Shown here: positions 44,480-56,104 of the stretch, one piece after another
Numbering within the stretch: the first letter of the stretch is position 1
Layout: every line of letters starts with the position of its first letter
From: Brachypodium distachyon
Taxonomy: Eukaryota > Streptophyta > Magnoliopsida > Poales > Poaceae
Length of the DNA stretch: 64,000 nucleotides
Reading direction: 5' to 3'
Assembly: GCF_000005505.3 (NCBI RefSeq)
Contig: NC_016131.3
Coordinates: 56,281,355 to 56,345,354 of the forward strand
Notes under the pieces: generated by a model
What the model saw: only the letters and a program-made list of their open reading frames with translations
The model's database searches: none
Told to the model about the DNA's origin: nothing
Translations under genes and position numbers: made by a program

Positions 44480-45600
44480 ATGGTGCGGGTGCAGCATCCG
44501 AAATCAGAACAGAGTTGGCAATGCCCACCGCAGGATTACGTCAGGGATTCAAGATTAACACTGACGGCGCGTTCAATATGCATGGCGGTTTGGGTTGTGT
44601 GCGTGGCTTTTTTTTTCGAGTCTCCGGGCTCTCCATCAATCGATGCACATAATCATTTTTATTGCAAAATAATCAAATATCGTACAAGTCACTGATCGAA
44701 GATCGCGGAAACAAAATAAGCCAGCGGAAAAAGTTCAACATAGCGATTCTATGCTTCTAGTCGCCTAGCACACCGCCAACCAGCCCGGTTAAAGAAATCA
44801 TGTGCATTGCATCCAGTATCCAAAAGTCCTGTTGGGACGCAGGAAGCAGATACTCCCATAGTTGAATCCAATGGGAAGCCTGGAGGATAACCTACAAAAA
44901 ATTAGTAACTCTGGCTCGGTTAAAAATGACATCATTTCTATAGTCCCAAATATTCCAACAGAAATCCGAAACTCCCATCCGTACATGTAGATTAAATGCA
45001 ATAAAAATAATGCGCCACCATGAACTTTTTTCCAACCCATTAAGCCAATCCCGAAACATATTAATAGTCGAACTCGGTGGAGCTAGATTAAAAGCAATAA
45101 AAAGCGCCACACAATACGAGCTAAAGGACAAGAGATGAAGAGATGTTGTATAGTCTCCTCGGTGCACTCACATCGTCATGAGTATGATTCGGCGCTAGAG
45201 GCAACTAATGTTCAGGGAGGCCAAGTATATGTTGCGGGTGGGCTTCATTGATTACATTATTAATTCTTGTTCCCTCACTTGTAATAAATCAGTGCATGTG
45301 CTGGTAACATTGGGCGCGAGTACAATTCAGGCTGAAGTGCTGAACATTTAGTGAGTCTGGACTCGTTCCCAGAGTTGTCCGGGATTGGGCTTTGGAGTAG
45401 ATCATATGGGCTCGAAGGAGCATGTATCTAGAGTGGCTATCATGATTAATTGCACTTCTTGAAGTTGCGTTTCACATCCATGAAAGGACCGCAACAACAT
45501 CGGATGATGCCACTAATCTTAATTATCGTGGCCTCTCGCCTCGCATGCACTATCAGGCTCTACACTTGACCAAGTGCTATCGTGACTATTCCTTTGATTA
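44480..45600 (+). pseudogene. RNase H-like remnant, unit 2, with LINE and deletion
   Basis: The same remnant as 17,595-20,600: part 1 at 44,480-44,608 and part 3 at about 45,165-45,600 (CNKSAHALVTLG-type end, now with further changes). The LINE sits between them, but its 5' end, RNase H part 2 and the GC-rich insert are missing. The deletion joins the LINE (equivalent to about 18,245) to RNase H part 3 (about 20,135) at a short shared TCTC(C/G)TC phrase. Confidence 0.72.
44609..45155 (-). mobile_element. LINE fragment, unit 2 copy, cut by a deletion
   Basis: It matches 17,710 to about 18,245, directly after the same TGTGTGCGTGGCT site (44596-44608). The right target duplication is lost with the deletion. 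Confidence 0.85.
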
Positions 45601-45649
45601 GCGCTGTGGGTAGAACAGATGTACTAGCACTACAACAAAAACATACAGT

Positions 45650-46130
45650 AGAGACATCTTGCTAGAGGCACTACTCACTTTGTCTCTTGACACCCTTTCC
45701 GGTTGCTATGTAAAGGCACTAGCTAGAGAGACATTTTAGAGAATACCTCGACACTAGAGGCATCTCTGTAGAGACATGCCCTAATGTGTCTCTTAATTAG
45801 TATGTAAAGGCATTAGGAGAGACATTTTAGAGAACGCTTCGACACTAGAGGCATCTCCGTAGAGGCATTGCCCCAATATGTCTCTAGATTAGCATGTAGA
45901 GACACTGAAGAGACATAATTAAGTATGTCGTAAAATATAAAGACATCTCAATAGAGACACTATTTGTCATGTCTCTTAGGACCTAATTCAATTACTATTT
46001 AAAGACACTAAGAAAGACATTTTGGACAATGTCTTAATTAACAACGGAGACATCTCCCTAGAGACACCAATAATTTGTCTCATAGCCCAATCTAGTTAAC
46101 ACTTACAGGCATTTAGAGAATCATCTTAAA
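45650..46130. repeat. CACTA subterminal repeat array
   Basis: More than a dozen copies of AGAGACA(T/C) or TGTCTCT, in both orientations and irregularly spaced. In this superfamily such arrays bind the TNPA-type protein. Confidence 0.8.
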
Positions 46131-46307
46131 AGAATGTTTTGAAGTGAGAAATGATGACTCCATGTTTACTATGGATAATCATTCAAATGTTGACATACTT
46201 CCGTATTTTCACATGCAAGCTTTCAAATTATTATTTTTGACAAATTTCAAAAAATTAGGATGGACTTTCAAATTTAATTCCCTAGGACGGAACTTCCGAT
46301 TTTTGTA

Positions 46308-46430
46308 CTCCCTCCGTCCAACGAAGAATGTCTCAACTTTGACTAAATTAAATGTATGTATACACTAAGTCATGTCTAGATACATCCAAATTTTGACAAA
46401 CTTGACACATCTTTTGTTGGACGGAGGGAG
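46308..46430. mobile_element. Stowaway MITE, 123 bp
   Basis: CTCCCTCCGTCCAACGAAGA at the left and its inverse (TTGTTGGACGGAGGGAG) at the right, flanked by TA on both sides (46306-46307 and 46431-46432). Length, ends and TA target fit Stowaway elements. It lies within the CACTA element, left of the Mutator insert. Confidence 0.93.
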
Positions 46431-46700
46431 TAGAAACCTTTCAAAAAATTAGATGGACTTCTTTTTTTAATGGGACATTCAATTTTGTAGGAATAGACTT
46501 TATTTTAAAAACTTTTAAAATTTTAGGGCAGACTTCCTTTTTTTTCTCGAGATAGTCTGTTTTGGGCTCGTGTGCTACTGGACTGTCTATTTCTTTTTAA
46601 CTAAAATAAATTACATCGTGTGCTGCTTGACAGCTTAGTGTAAAGCATGCGGCAGGAAAATCTCAGAATGTTCTTTCGTATACTAAGCTAATTTTTTATA
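46431..46700. other. CACTA interior, noncoding
   Basis: AT-rich DNA between the Stowaway element and the Mutator target site. No frame. Confidence 0.6.
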
Positions 46701-46709
46701 TTCTAAAAA

Positions 46710-46940
46710 GAGAAAATTACTTAAAACCACCACAATTGGGGCAACTGTCTAGTAAAACCACCTTTTTTTCAAAAAAAATTCAAATTACCACCACTATCGG
46801 GGAAGCGAGTACTCCCGCGCACTGATCAGCCGGTTGATCCCATTTTGATGGCAAAACTGACAGTGGGGCCCGCAGGTCAGGTCCACGGTGGCTCCACGCT
46901 GGCCAAGGGGTCCACTGTGGCCGGACCCGACCCCGACCGG
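46710..46940 (+). repeat. Left terminal inverted repeat of the Mutator element
   Basis: Inverted match to 54410-54638, including the phrase GAGTACTCCCGCGCACTGAT. It contains a short open frame (from about 46,845) that mirrors one in the right repeat, an effect of the repeat itself. Confidence 0.9.
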
Positions 46941-47088
46941 ACCCCCGAGTCTTATGATCTGGCTGGACCAGACCGTCCTCTAGCCGGAGCCAGACCCCTC
47001 ACTCGCGAGGCAGAGGCGGAGAGCGTCCGACCTGTGATGCCGCTGACGCCCCCCGCCACCGCCGTCGCCGCGGCCTTCATGCGAGAAG

Positions 47089-47603
47089 ATGGTGTCCTGG
47101 AGTGACGCATCCTCAAGCGACAACTCGCTCCCCCATGATTACTCAGACGTGGTAAGTATCCTCCACTGCTAGGGTTAGGGTTAGCCGAATTGGGGGTTCT
47201 TTGTTTTGATTTCTCTCTTCCGAATGGATTTGTAGTGTCCTGATTGGATCTATGATTCGCATTTCCCTAGAGAGGATGAAGAGATCTGTTGCCATCATGG
47301 GCTTCGCGGCATAAGGCGAGTGGCTATTCGCGGGGAACAGACAGGGAGACGTTATATCGTGTGCTCCAACATTGTAAGCCTCTAATTGCAGTTTGAATGT
47401 TTAGCTTAGCGATTGATTATTATTTCTTCATGGAGTCTCTTCTTCATGTGTAGATTCAGGACTGTGGGTTTGCGCACTGGGTTGACCCGGAGTGGCCAAA
47501 CCCAATGAAGAAGAGGCTGTTTCACCTGTGGATCAACTATGAACTGGGGCAGAATTGCGTATCTCGGATGCTGAAAGGAGAAAGGCCATGGAAGAGAAGA
47601 TGA
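47089..47603 (+). CDS. GRF-type zinc-finger protein carried by the Mutator element
   Basis: Exons 47089-47151, 47236-47373 and 47454-47603 have clean GT-AG borders (GTAAGT, TTTGTAG, GTAAGC, GTGTAG) and all phases are 0, giving 116 residues. Residues 35-85 hold the zinc finger: CCHHGLRG, then GEQTGRRYIVCSN, then DCGFAHWVDPEWP, with the Cys/His/Cys/Cys ligands of the GRF family. GRF fingers bind single-stranded nucleic acid in other proteins. An overlapping frame (47555-47800) encodes a charged coiled coil (AERRKAMEEKMKEEQ) of the sort that normally follows this finger, so one indel or an unspliced intron near 47,550 probably cut off the tail. It may be the element's second gene or a captured host gene. 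Confidence 0.6.
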
Positions 47604-47800
47604 AGGAAGAACAAATGTATTTCAAAGCTGTTGAAGAGAAGAAGCAAGCTGAATTTGCACCGATGAAAGTTGAGGAAGAAAGGAAAAAGGCAATGGAGAT
47701 GAAGATGCACTTAGAGCTTCAGCTAGCTGACATTGAGACTGAAGCAAAACTGAAAGTTAGGAGGCTGAGACTGTTTGACGGAAACAAAACAAATAGATGA
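47555..47800 (+). pseudogene. Detached coiled-coil tail of the GRF gene
   Basis: Eighty-one codons rich in Glu, Lys and Met with heptad-like spacing (KMKEEQMYFKAVEEKKQAEF), in the +2 frame relative to exon 3 of the GRF gene. Proteins with a grass GRF finger commonly end in such a coil, so I read this as the original C-terminus put out of frame. Confidence 0.5.
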
Positions 47801-50332
47801 CAAACACACACAGTATATACGGGAACCCTGTATCTTTATTGATCATTGTATTGAATACAAAGTACATGTTACGTGCTCCTGCAGGAGTTTGCCTTCTGCG
47901 ACTATGCTTAAGGAGTATCTGACTAGAAGATTGCATGTGGTACACTGATTTCCGGCACGTTTGCAAGTGGCCGGTTAATTACATCTGCAGGATCGAGCCT
48001 GCAGAATACCTCCGATTAAGCTGCGCTGATGGTCGTCGTTGAATTTTGGATTGCTCATCCAGATGCATATGATTTTTATAAATATGGTGTGGGTGTCCGG
48101 CATTGTTTTGCTGATACCCGGTCACGTGTATATATTGGCATGTTGGTATTGCCAATAGGATTTGTCGTCGATGAAGGGGATGACTTTCGCCTCGTCGGTG
48201 CCCAGTCGTGTATCCACCTTGACTTCATCAAGTCTGGACATATGTATGTTGCTTTTGCCTCGTCGGTGCCCAGCAACGGAGTGTCCAATCCTATGGATTT
48301 ATGACATGTCGATATATTCGTGACCTGACCTCGGCGGGTCATGATCTCATCCAGCCTCCTCGGTACTAGATGTGATCGATTATTTTCTAGTTTAGGCGCT
48401 TGATGAAGCATGCCTTTGATATCCATGGCCAACATGATGAGGCAATTGGTCCATGGTCGTATTAGCGTGTAGCTGGTTCAATCTAGCACCCGTTTTATTT
48501 TTTTGGATGATCTAGATTAACAGCTTTGCACGCTATACTCTTTTCATAAATTCTGCATGGCCGACGTGATGAAGCGGTCGCGCCATGGTCATAGGTATAT
48601 ATTGAGATACTTTTAACACTTGGTGTGTCGTTTTTCATATGCTTCGCACAGCCGACGTTGATGAGGCTGTCGCGCTGTGGTCGTATAAATGCATAGCTGA
48701 CTCTAGCACCCATCTTGGATGATCTAGAGAAGCAGCCATGCTTTTCTCTTCCATCAAGTAAAACCATGATTTGGCCTGATTATAATATCTTACCATGAAC
48801 GGACACGAGCGGAAGCACCATCTTGGTGAAACGTAGTCTTGTTGAAGATGTGTCGTCGTTGCCGCCGCTGGCCGATCTTGGTAGGAGCTTGGTGAATTTT
48901 AAATGGCTAGATGAAAGATGAGGCAGGGGCGTGCGTGTGCGTCGAGCGTCCGCCTCCTCTCTCCAACCTCTAAAACCTTTTCTTATTTGTGGAGATGCAT
49001 TTGGTAGATTGATTTTGGTCTCATGGCTTCGTCTCCCGGCGAGCTCCTCGGGTGCACATACGTGCGCCGGCCGGAGCTTCCTGCCTGTTTTTCTCTTCTT
49101 CTCTAAGGCCTGCCCCTATGCGTGATGATGGTGTGCTCCTTTATATAGCCCGGAGGTAGGGCAAGCAAGGGAACAGAGAGATCGGAGAACGCCGCCGAAG
49201 GTCGTTGGCGATCAGCCGAGTATCTCGCGGAAGTTGGGCCAGCTGCGAACCATCTTTCTCATCTCGTTGCACCTGAATCAATATCTAAACTGCATGGAGG
49301 TCTGCACCGCTGCACGTCAGGTGGATAAGCATGACATGAGCTAGGCAAGCAGTCGATTGAAAGATAACAACGGCCATCAGGCTATGCATGCTGATGCCTT
49401 GACGTACGAACTGGGCTTGATTAGGCCAGCCCATTAAGCCTAGGTAATCAGCTTAATCCCTTTTAAAATATCATGCACGTGCAAGCAGCCCATTGAGGCT
49501 AGGCGAGTACCATGCATGTGCAAGCTCTTGTGCAATCGATGATGGCAAAAATACAACATCCCTTTATTAATTTATTCCTTTATTTTTATGGCATATTGGG
49601 CCTCATAAATAAAAGGTGACAAAATATCATCTGACAGAGACAGCCGGTACTAGAGAAGGAAAAATGGTTGATGTATGTTGGTGATCTAGTCTTGATTTTA
49701 GTAGGTTTTGTGCTTACAGTTATAGGTGCACGACTTGCAAGTTAGCTGAACTATCTGTAACATGGCTGATGTATGTTGTTGTGAGAGAACATGAACTTGT
49801 GGCAAGTTAGCTGTCTATAGGTTTTGAATGACGAATGTTGTGTTGAACTCGTATGAATGTTGTCATTTGAAGCTGCCATCTATTTAAATTTGATATTCCT
49901 AGTTTGAACAAGTTTGATATTCCCAGTTTGAACATAAGTAGCAGGCATATAGCTCGTGTGAATGTTGTGAGTTCAACCATAAAGTTCAACAAAATGTTGT
50001 GAGAACATGAACATAAATAGCTGAGATCAACCATAGCAGCTAAATAGCAGGCATATAGCACATAAATAGCACAACTTCATCAGGCAAATATCATCTTACA
50101 GACCATTAACTTCAACAAAACAAGTGCTTCATCATACATCACAGACCATCAAGTTCACATCAGCCAGTTCACACATCACAGGTTCTTCCTACATCACAGG
50201 TTCATCCAACATCATCCATTACAGAAGTTCATCATCGAAATCAACACAGGTTCCCAAAATAACTGTTTTCCAGCTTACGACATTTCAATACACATTACTC
50301 ATACCTGCCGTTTCCGGCAGTGAAGTACTCCA
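47801..50332. other. Mutator interior without an assigned gene
   Basis: A plus-strand frame at 48,029-48,304 (91 codons) is unknown. From about 48,420 to 48,760 there are three degenerate repeats of around 110 bp containing GGCCGACGTGATGA and TGGTCGTAT phrases. On the minus strand a TATATAAAGG box (about 49,138-49,147) precedes a GC-rich leader and a splice-like CATG|GTAAGA at about 48,792, which hints at a transcription unit, or at an LTR inside the element. TGACAA phrases at about 47,799 and 49,617 might mark an inserted sequence, but I cannot prove ends. 50,100-50,290 has short ACATCA/CAGGTTC repeats. Confidence 0.35.
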
Positions 50333-53300
50333 TCATCTTGTTTCTTTTCTGCCTTTTAGGCTGGCTTGGACCAGCTTGTTGTTCATACCTTGAGCATTGT
50401 ACCTTGGAGCTATAAATGGAACCCTTGAAGCTTGCCTTGGTGACCTTCTTGGGGCAGGAGCTAGGGCAGCAGTGGCACTTCTTGCCACTGCTGATCTTGT
50501 TGTGGCAGGGGCTGGAACAGGAATGGCAGCAGCTGGTGCTGGAGCAGATGTAGTCCTTTTGGCAGCAGCCTGTGCTTTCCTTGGTGATCTTCTTGGTGGT
50601 GCGGCTTCTGCACTTGGTGCTTGTCTTGGTGATCTCCTTGGTGGTGGAGCAGAAGCAGCAGGTGCTTGCCTTGGAGATTCATCACTTGGTGACTGTGGCT
50701 GCTCAACATAGTCTGGTACTACTCTATTTGCCTGCAAAATGAATTCACATAGACAATTTACATTTGTATTGATTTAACAAAAAATTACAATTTGTTATAC
50801 AAGAACGTATCTTTTGGGAGGTGAGTTACCTTGTGATTATTTTTCCTAATCAATAGATCAGGCCTCAGTGCCTTCTTGCAACTTAAGTAATTATGGCCTT
50901 GCAGTTTACAGTTGTTGCATGTCATAAGTCCCATTCTAGAGGTGTCCCTTGCAGCTGGTGGCTCAAACTGTCCCTTTCTTCTTTTATGCTTTGGTCTGCC
51001 AGGGTGCTTCAAGAAGATAGGAGGATCTGTGTCCACAGTGTTGGTCCTTGTCCAATCATGCTGACCAGGTACAGGATATATGACATCACTGTATGATTGA
51101 AGATACATTTCTTTCTTGAAAAATGGGTCCACATAATCTTCAGGATGTTGCTTGGCCTTATAGATTGATGAGATGGCATGGTTGCAGGGCATGCCAATTA
51201 TATCCCATTTCCTGAAGCCACAGGTTCTAGCTTCAAGGTTCACTGCATGTGTATTCTCACCACTGGTCACTTGCCATAAACCAGGTCCAGCACAAATAGG
51301 TTTACAAAACCTTGCATACTTCTTCTCATTTTCCAGTTTCTCAGCATATGAAGGTGTAATATCCCACCTGCCACTACCCACTCCATCTCTTTTGTTAACA
51401 AATCTACCCATCAGTTTTGTTCTGATACCATCTATCATAGTCACTATGGGTTTAGCCCTGACATCTAAGATAAACCTGTTGAAGACCTCACTCGGCTTAT
51501 TTACAACCAGGTCAGTTTTGCATGTGGTATCCATTGCATGCCTAGCCCAATAGTTGACAGGTATTTTTGATAACCATGTCCAAGCAGATTCTGATTCCTC
51601 TTTCAGTTGTGCCATTGCAAGATCATGCATAACTAGCAGCATCCATAAGCTTTTTAAGATCCCCCCCTAGAAACCCTGCCTTTTGGAAATTGGCATAGAT
51701 GTGCCTAAGGCAAAACCTTTGTGGACTGTTTGTCAAGACTGCATTAATGGCATTAAGAAGGCCCTGTGTGTAAAAGAAATTGAGTTTAACTACCATATTT
51801 TACTACTGCAATATCCAGATTATAGTCCAATATTAATGGAAAGACTGCATTAATGGCATTAAGCAGAATGGATAACATGAGAGATATGAAGATAGCAAGC
51901 ACATACCTTTTGTCTATCAGACATTATAGTCCAATATCCAAACTGTCCAGATTCACCTCCAAGTGCTTCTTTCATCTGCTCTAGAAACCATGTCCGCTGC
52001 CAGTGTCCTCCTTGCCTACTACCCCAAAAGCAATTGGGTAAATGTTATTGTTTCCATCTCTCCCAGTTGCTGCAAGGATCTGTGCACCAGTGGTCAACTT
52101 CACAAAACAGCCATCCACACCTACATCAACAGCACATAAAGTTATAGCTTTACTTCACATGTGTTGTGCATAATAATAACAGAAAAAAGGATCATTATAA
52201 CAGAATAATGGCCAATGATAACTCACCAATGAATGGTCTGCATCCAGTCAGGAAACCTTCGTTGGGGCCATTCACACAGAAAAACAAGCCATGGAACCTT
52301 GGATTCTTTGCTGGATTTGGCTGAACAGTCTGGAGTATGCATCTACTTCCAGGATTGGTATCTATTACTGTCTGCAAATAGTCTCTGATCCTTGTGTGCT
52401 GCTTGATATGATCACCAAGAACAACTTCAATTACTTTGTTCTTAGCCCTGTATGCCATCATCTTTGCTACTTCAACTCCAAAATCTTCCATAGCTTTATC
52501 CATTATTGACTTGATATTGGTTGTGGGGTCAGATCTGATGTTGCTCTCACAGGCCTTGCTCAACCACTTAGCATTTACCCTTGTGCTCTCTTTTGTAATT
52601 CCACATTTGTGATCCAGATGTAGCTTCCTAATGCAGAAAGTCTTCTCATTCTTGATTTGAGATGCAGTCATGAGGAATGGACAACCCTTTTGAATGCAGC
52701 AAACAATCACTCTGTGTTTGCAGTTCCTATGATATCTCAAGTCTCTGCTCTGGACAATGTCCAGGTTAACCAAAGCTCTTTTGAATTGGTACACGTCAGT
52801 AAAGCACAACTTCAAACAGAACTGCTCATGTGCTTGCTGTCTTTCTTCATCATAGTATATCCTCTTTGCTGGTTTCTTAGCTCTGCTCTTCCTCTTCAAA
52901 GGAGCCACAAAAGAAAGTATCTCAGCATCATCATCTCCTCCTTCTGACAGGGGACCAGGGTCACTCTCTTCAGAGGAAGAAATGATGCACTCAGGAATGA
53001 TACTGGGACCAGCACTTCCATGTGATCTGGTAGTGGGTCCTCTCATCCTTGGTTTCTTCTTCTCTGCCTCTGGATTCACAAAAGCAGGTCCTGTCTCATG
53101 ATCAAGATCTGACACAACGACCGGCTCTGAGTCATACAAGTCTTCCACATCTGTGTCACCTTCCAAGTGATGCTGGGGATCATTTCTCTGAACTCTCATG
53201 TTGGCTACCCGTTTGGCAAGCTCATCTTCTTCAACCATATCTTGTAACTGTGGATTATACTCACCCCAATCTATTTCTGCATCAGCACTGCTATCACTGT

Positions 53301-53793
53301 CATCCTTGTCGGAATCATGAGATGTCTCTGAATCAACATCCACAGGTGCTTTTCCCTTATCTGCATGACCTCCAACAGATGCTTCACCCACCATGTTTAC
53401 ACTTTCTTGAGTCTGAAATTGCTGCTCAGGTTGTGCCGCCTCCTCATCTTCAATTGAAATGACAACAGGCCTCTTCCTCTTCCTTGTGCCCACCTTTGGT
53501 ACATCACTGTAAAATTCTGCAGCTTTCTTCACAGGAGATAATCCATCTTCTTTGCCCCTCATAACAGTTATATCTAGCTGCTTTGATGACTGATACAGGT
53601 TCATCATCTCATTAACCTGCTCATTTCTCTCAATCAACGTCAAGCCTCTCAAACCCACCCCTTCCTCCTTGACATAATACATGTAGCAAGAGTTTCCAAA
53701 CCCTCCACTCTCCATCAATCCAACCAGGTTCAAATATCTGACATCTAACCTTCCCAAGTACCTCTCCACCGTAGGACAGCCGACTAAATTCAT
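50333..53793 (-). pseudogene. mudrA: mudrA-like transposase gene of the Mutator element, frameshifted
   Basis: Exons: 52227-53793, 51907-52120, 50830-51763 and 50333-50731. Exon 1 (start chosen at the first ATG of the frame; an upstream exon is possible) has a PB1-like N-terminus, a long acidic linker, a bipartite basic stretch (KKPRMRG, KRKSRAKKPAKR) and the MuDR DNA-binding domain (CKHRVIVCCIQKGCPFLM, HKCG). Exon 2 starts the MULE transposase domain (VDGCFVKLTTGAQILAATGRD) but shifts frame near 52,005, between the first two catalytic regions, and hits a stop. A second shift occurs near 51,630. Exon 3 then gives the SWIM finger (CGFRKWDIIGMPCNHAI) and a CCHC knuckle (CNNCKLQGHNYLSC). Exon 4 is a Pro/Ala/Arg-rich tail with RRSPRQAP repeats. 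In the family it cuts and joins the terminal repeats as a DDE enzyme. Confidence 0.9.
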
Positions 53794-54409
53794 CCTTATG
53801 CGCCATATCTCATCGTCCAACCTTACCAAAAATTACCAAAACTAAGAAATTGATAAAAAAAACAAAGATATTGTACACTACAATGGACGAACAGAGACAC
53901 TAACACTGCCTACAATGAAAGAATCGAACAACCCATCGACGAAAACTCGATTAACCCTACCAAGGAACCCTACAGGCGGATATGAAAAATCTAATACATA
54001 AAGGCGCAAAGATAGCGAACTTAATGTGTGAAATTGATTAACTCTGTCCAGTACGCGCTCTGTCTCGTCGCCACCGGCGCCGGCACAGGCGGAACTGACC
54101 GTTCTGGCCCGCCTCCGCCGCTAGCCTCCGCCACGCTGGCCTGGGTAAGCAGCACCGCAAACTCGTTGGTTCCTTCCCCGTGCTGGACCGCCACATCTCC
54201 GTCCTCTCCGCCACCGCCATCGTCGGCGAACTTCGACGGCGCCATCGCTTCGCCGTCGCCAACCAGAGAGATGCGGGGGAGAAGACTAGATCTAGGGTTA
54301 CGGTCTGAGTCAACGACGGGTCGGGTCGGGTACTTCAGGCTTGCGGTTGGGGTTCGGGTCTGGTCGGGGTCGGGTAAGGTCCAAGTCGGGTCCGGTCGGG
54401 GTCGAACCA

Positions 54410-54638
54410 GGTCGGGGTCAGGTCCGCCCACGGTGGACGCCTTGGCCAGCGTGGAGCCACCGTGGACCTGACCTGCAGGCCCCACTGTCAGTTTTACCAT
54501 CAAAATGGGATCGACTGGCTGATCAGTGCGCGGGAGTACTCGCTGCCCCGATAGTGATGGTAATTTGCAAAAAAAAATATAAAAAGGTGGCTTTCCTAAA
54601 CACTTGCCCCAACTGTGGTGGTTTTAAGTAATTTTCTC
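54410..54638 (-). repeat. Right terminal inverted repeat of the Mutator element
   Basis: The inverse of 46710-46940; ends AATTTTCTC before the 9-bp duplication. The transposase gene reads inward from it. Confidence 0.9.
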
Positions 54639-54647
54639 TTCTAAAAA

Positions 54648-56104
54648 ACAAAGCTACTCCGTACAATGTGGTAACCCACAACGTTCCTAAACTGTTTCAA
54701 CAAAAATAGGATCTCAAAACTTTTGCTTTTTCTCTCTCTAATACGTGGGTTGTTGCATCTCAAGCTCCACGCCATCTCCTCCCATCTGTTGCAGGTGCCA
54801 GACCACAGTAGCCTGTACTGATCTCTTCGACCTGTTGTAGGTGCCGCAGCAGCCTTTGCTCATCACAGATCAGGAGATCAGCCATCTGACCTCTGATGTG
54901 CTTCCGCAACTTGATTCATTGAATCCATCAGGCTTCTCTCATCTTTGAATCTGAGGACCAATAGAGGTAATAGATCCAAGGTCAGGCATATAATTTCATC
55001 CATATACAAGAGAATTTACACAAATAATTCTACAATCATGTGATGTAGGCCTTACCAGAAAAAGTTGCCCACTTGACATGCGTACTTGCCTTTAGTTCAT
55101 AAATAGCACTCAAGTATTTTTGTCCAAATGGAACAAATCGTTAGGCAACAGAACATAAAAGTAGGCACTTAAGCTGCACCAGATGGCAAAGCAATGTTTC
55201 AAGTGCATAGCTAGCAACAGTCATAGATCTAGGGGTGTTGATTATATGATCTTTCTTTTCTAGCTGAAATCAGGTCATCATTCGTGTGCAGCTACATTCA
55301 TATATGTAGAACTAAATTAGTTTCAACGCCAACTTGGCCATAATGTACAGCATGGTTATTTACCTGAACTTGTCCGAAGGAGTAAACTGGCAGTTACAGG
55401 CAAAGGATAGTGAATTTGATTGTAAAGAGAGGCTGGGAATAAATTATAGCTCATCATCGTATAAAATAGATAAAACAATCTATTACGAGCAGCATGATGG
55501 AGCAAAAACCAATTAGACGACACCATCTGATAGATATTTTACCTTATAGCAATACTTGATGTTCACTGAATATTTATCATTGTACAATGTAGTGGCGAGT
55601 GCACAGTCCGTTCAGAACATTAGACTTCATGATACCGTTTACTGGCAAAATTTCTCCCGAGCGTCCAATCTCTTCTCCTTAACAAAAAATTAACCATTGA
55701 GAAAGATGAAGGTTGCTCTGGCTACACACAAAAGTAATCTGTAATTAAGTTTTGTAAGTAAAAGCCTGATGCATCATCTTTCTTTTCTTCATTTTACATC
55801 AACTCTATCTTAAAGAAGGTTGCATCTTTGATATGTTCGTTAGTACTAAGAAATTGGTAGGGTCTGAGAAAATTTGTCAAAGATAGGAAGGTTTGGTGAT
55901 TGACAATAGCTTACTTCTGTTAACCAGAGATGATAACTCAATCTTGAATGGTGAACCTCCCAAATTCATAGTTCCTGCCACTTGTTGCTCCTGAGAAAAA
56001 TGTTATCAGCTATCTTATGCAATTAAAACATTTACTTTCATGGGTATTCAAAGCTACAATACATGCTACACATAGTACAATAAAAAAAGATACATATTTC
56101 CATA
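54648..56104. other. CACTA interior, noncoding, upstream of the transposase
   Basis: No frame longer than about 60 codons and no recognised domain. It may contain the promoter and 5' leader of the TNP2 gene or a worn first exon. Confidence 0.5.

Larger units (their letters stand above)
22625..45600. repeat. Unit 2 of the segmental duplication (beta thionin, X block, alpha thionin, Y block)
   Basis: This is the partner of unit 1. It begins with the beta thionin and its 3' flank, then the X block (interrupted by a LINE and a solo LTR), the alpha 2 thionin, and the Y block (interrupted by a second solo LTR). It ends at about 45,600, where similarity to 20,142-20,580 stops and similarity to the tandem repeats near 59,180 begins. 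The block lacks the LINE at 9680-11977 and the Helitron-like insertion at 4893-6008 of unit 1, and has lost about 1.9 kb corresponding to 18,245-20,135. Confidence 0.88.
46710..54638. mobile_element. Mutator-like element, 7.9 kb, complete ends
   Basis: The ends start GAGAAAATTACTTAAAACC and form terminal inverted repeats of roughly 230 bp (46710-46940 and 54410-54638), alike by eye over almost their whole length. An exact 9-bp duplication TTCTAAAAA flanks them (46701-46709 and 54639-54647), diagnostic for Mutator. Inside are a GRF zinc-finger gene on the plus strand (47089-47603) and a mudrA-like transposase gene on the minus strand (50333-53793), with a 2.5-kb stretch of unknown origin between. 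Frameshifts in the transposase suggest it cannot move itself, although the ends are still well matched. Confidence 0.95.

Noticed and set aside
46845..47105. Frame in the left Mutator terminal repeat as a gene
   Set aside because: It mirrors an equally open frame in the right repeat (54,021-54,503) and is a product of the repeat's composition. The real gene start is the ATG at 47,089.
47799..49622. A solo LTR or inserted element between TGACAA phrases
   Set aside because: The six-base repeats are short, the ends are not TG...CA in either register with a 5-bp duplication, and no terminal inverted repeat is visible.
50397..50711. Plus-strand 104-codon Ala/Gly-rich frame
   Set aside because: It is the antisense shadow of the Pro/Ala-rich last exon of the mudrA-like gene.
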